Shown here piece after piece: positions 62,881-64,000 of a DNA stretch of 64,000 nt (position 1 is its first letter; the number at the start of each line of letters is the position of its first letter). The DNA is from Burkholderia cepacia ATCC 25416 (lineage in GTDB: Bacteria; Pseudomonadota; Gammaproteobacteria; Burkholderiales; Burkholderiaceae), in NCBI RefSeq assembly GCF_001411495.1, contig NZ_CP012982.1, positions 372,001 through 436,000 on the forward strand, read 5' to 3'. The position numbers were made by a program, and so were the translations under genes. Under the pieces are notes generated by a model that saw only the letters and a list, made by a program, of their open reading frames with translations, was not told where the DNA came from and did no database searches.

Positions 62881-63813
62881 ATGAAACGACAGATCACCTC
62901 CGAAGCCACCCGTCTCGCGCAACAACAGGCCAACTGGGCCCTCACGGCGTTCAAGCGCTTCTCGGCCGACCGTTGCTCCGCGATGGCCGCGGGCATTGCA
63001 TTCTTCTCCGCATTCTCGCTCGCGCCGATGCTCGTGATGGTGATTGCCGTGGCCGGCTGGTTCTACGGCGACGACGCCGCGCGCGGCCAGGTCTTCGAAC
63101 AGGCGCACCAGCTGATCGGCGACGACGCGGCGGCCAGCATCCAGACGATCGTGCAGAACGCGCACCGCGCGGGCGAGCGCGGCGGCCTCGCGACCCTGAT
63201 CTCGTTCGCCGCGCTGGCCATCGGCGCGTCGGCCACCTTCGCGTCGCTCAGCGCCGCGCTCAGCGTGATCTGGCCGGCCACCGAGAACCGCTGGTCGAGC
63301 ATGCTCGGGCTCGTGCGCGTGCGGCTGATCTCGTTCGGGCTCGTGCTCGGCGTCGCGTTCCTGCTGATCGTGTCGCTCGTGCTCGACACCGCGATCACGT
63401 TCGTCGGCACCTGGCTGCTGGGCAATTCGCCGTACGTGGTCGTCACGAACCTCGTGCAGTTCTTCGTCGGCATCGCCGTGCTCGCGGCCGCGTTCGCATC
63501 GCTGATGAAGTTCCTGCCCGATGCGCGCGTCGCGTGGCGCGACGCCGCGATCGGCGGCATCGTGTCCGCGATCCTGTTCTCGGGCGGCAAGAAACTGTTC
63601 GCGCTGTACCTCGCGCACGCGGGCACCGCCAGTGCATTCGGCGCGGCCGGATCGTTCGCGGTCCTGCTGATGTGGCTGTACTTCTCCGCGATCGTGCTGC
63701 TGCTCGGCGCGGAATTCGCGGCGGCCCGCGGCAACGCGCATCGTCTCGCCGGTACCGCACCGGCCGCGTCCGCTCAAGCCGACCGGCCCGTCGATCGCAT
63801 GCGCGACGACTGA
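62881..63813 (+). CDS. YihY/BrkB family inner-membrane protein
   Basis: This 310-residue membrane protein has about six helices and the YihY/virulence-factor BrkB signature CSAMAAGIAFFSAFSLAPML near the N-terminus. It also has the later GGIVSAILFSGGKKLFALYL and GAAGSFAVLLMWLYFSAIVL. The family was once called ribonuclease BN; its function is unclear. It is divergent from fdoG. The C-terminus is polar. Confidence 0.9.
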   Translation: MKRQITSEATRLAQQQANWALTAFKRFSADRCSAMAAGIAFFSAFSLAPMLVMVIAVAGWFYGDDAARGQVFEQAHQLIGDDAAASIQTIVQNAHRAGERGGLATLISFAALAIGASATFASLSAALSVIWPATENRWSSMLGLVRVRLISFGLVLGVAFLLIVSLVLDTAITFVGTWLLGNSPYVVVTNLVQFFVGIAVLAAAFASLMKFLPDARVAWRDAAIGGIVSAILFSGGKKLFALYLAHAGTASAFGAAGSFAVLLMWLYFSAIVLLLGAEFAAARGNAHRLAGTAPAASAQADRPVDRMRDD

Positions 63814-64000
63814 TTCACGCTGTTCGCAACGTCGCGGCGCGGCCCCGCACACCCGTCTGCGTTCCTGCAACCACGCAGTCCGCCGCGCATTCGCGTGATG
63901 TTGATACGTCCTTTGCATGCCCCGGCTTCGTTGCCGCAACCGCAAACGTTTGCAAGCATCCATTTCCGTCCGCCAACGTGCCAAAACAGGCTGCCTGCCG

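Noticed and set aside
1..64000. CRISPR arrays, rRNA genes or insertion sequences
   Set aside because: No regularly spaced short repeats, rRNA sequence or transposase-like genes were seen anywhere in the window.

Overview
The window is a chromosomal segment of a high-GC betaproteobacterium. Codon use, a complete tad/Flp pilus locus, duplicated sulfonate-type ABC clusters and a fdo-sel selenocysteine locus all fit Burkholderia, most likely the B. cepacia complex. That placement is inferred from gene content; no database search was run.

Region by region: (1) 2-826 is the 3' end of a GT87-like membrane glycosyltransferase. (2) 799-11317, minus strand, is a complete tad/Flp pilus operon: flp, prepilin peptidase, cpaB, secretin, short cpaD-like lipoprotein, tadZ, tadA, tadB, tadC, tadD, tadE, tadG. 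Many of its genes overlap at ATGA or GTGA. (3) 12181-18066 is a sulfonate/taurine-type ABC transporter with two permeases and two TauD-like dioxygenases. It is followed by a family 5 solute-binding protein, a DUF427 protein, an SsuA-like binding protein, a glycolipid-binding-like protein and a LysR regulator. (4) 23739-32096, minus strand, is a seven-gene glycerol-type operon: MFS, FGGY kinase, GlpD-like dehydrogenase, ADPS-like flavoenzyme, GlpP-like antiterminator, ABM-domain protein and Fe-dependent alcohol dehydrogenase. A 9-bp inverted repeat lies in front of it. (5) 32349-35991 holds two SDR/LysR divergent pairs. (6) 36143-39971 holds an NCS2 nucleobase permease, a Nudix hydrolase, a small membrane protein and an AraC regulator. 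(7) 40063-44505 is a second NitT/TauT-type ABC cluster with AhpD-like and acyl-CoA-dehydrogenase-like enzymes.

(8) 44533-53576 is a decayed prophage or island of about 9 kb. It is inserted at the 3' part of the selenocysteine tRNA gene and bounded by a 35-bp exact direct repeat. It keeps a tail-fibre gene, a DUF4376 tail assembly gene and a DUF4031 gene. The rest is mostly broken: a tyrosine integrase with a frameshift, a deletion and a stop; a DUF6527 gene; a Lar-like zinc-ribbon gene; a structural gene with an amber codon; and a PAPS-reductase tail. AT-rich cargo (a sulfotransferase and a hexapeptide acyltransferase) sits near the left end. (9) 53513-62738, minus strand, is a complete selenocysteine unit. 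fdoG carries an in-frame UGA followed by a SECIS hairpin, then come fdoH, fdoI, fdhE, selA, selB and tRNA-Sec. The only selenoprotein in the window thus lies beside the factors that make and insert its selenocysteine (selD is not here). (10) 62881-63813 is a YihY/BrkB family membrane protein.

Most promising for novelty: the tRNA-Sec-targeted prophage remnant and its cargo, and the glycerol-type operon that combines a GlpP-like RNA regulator with an ether-lipid-synthase-like flavoenzyme.
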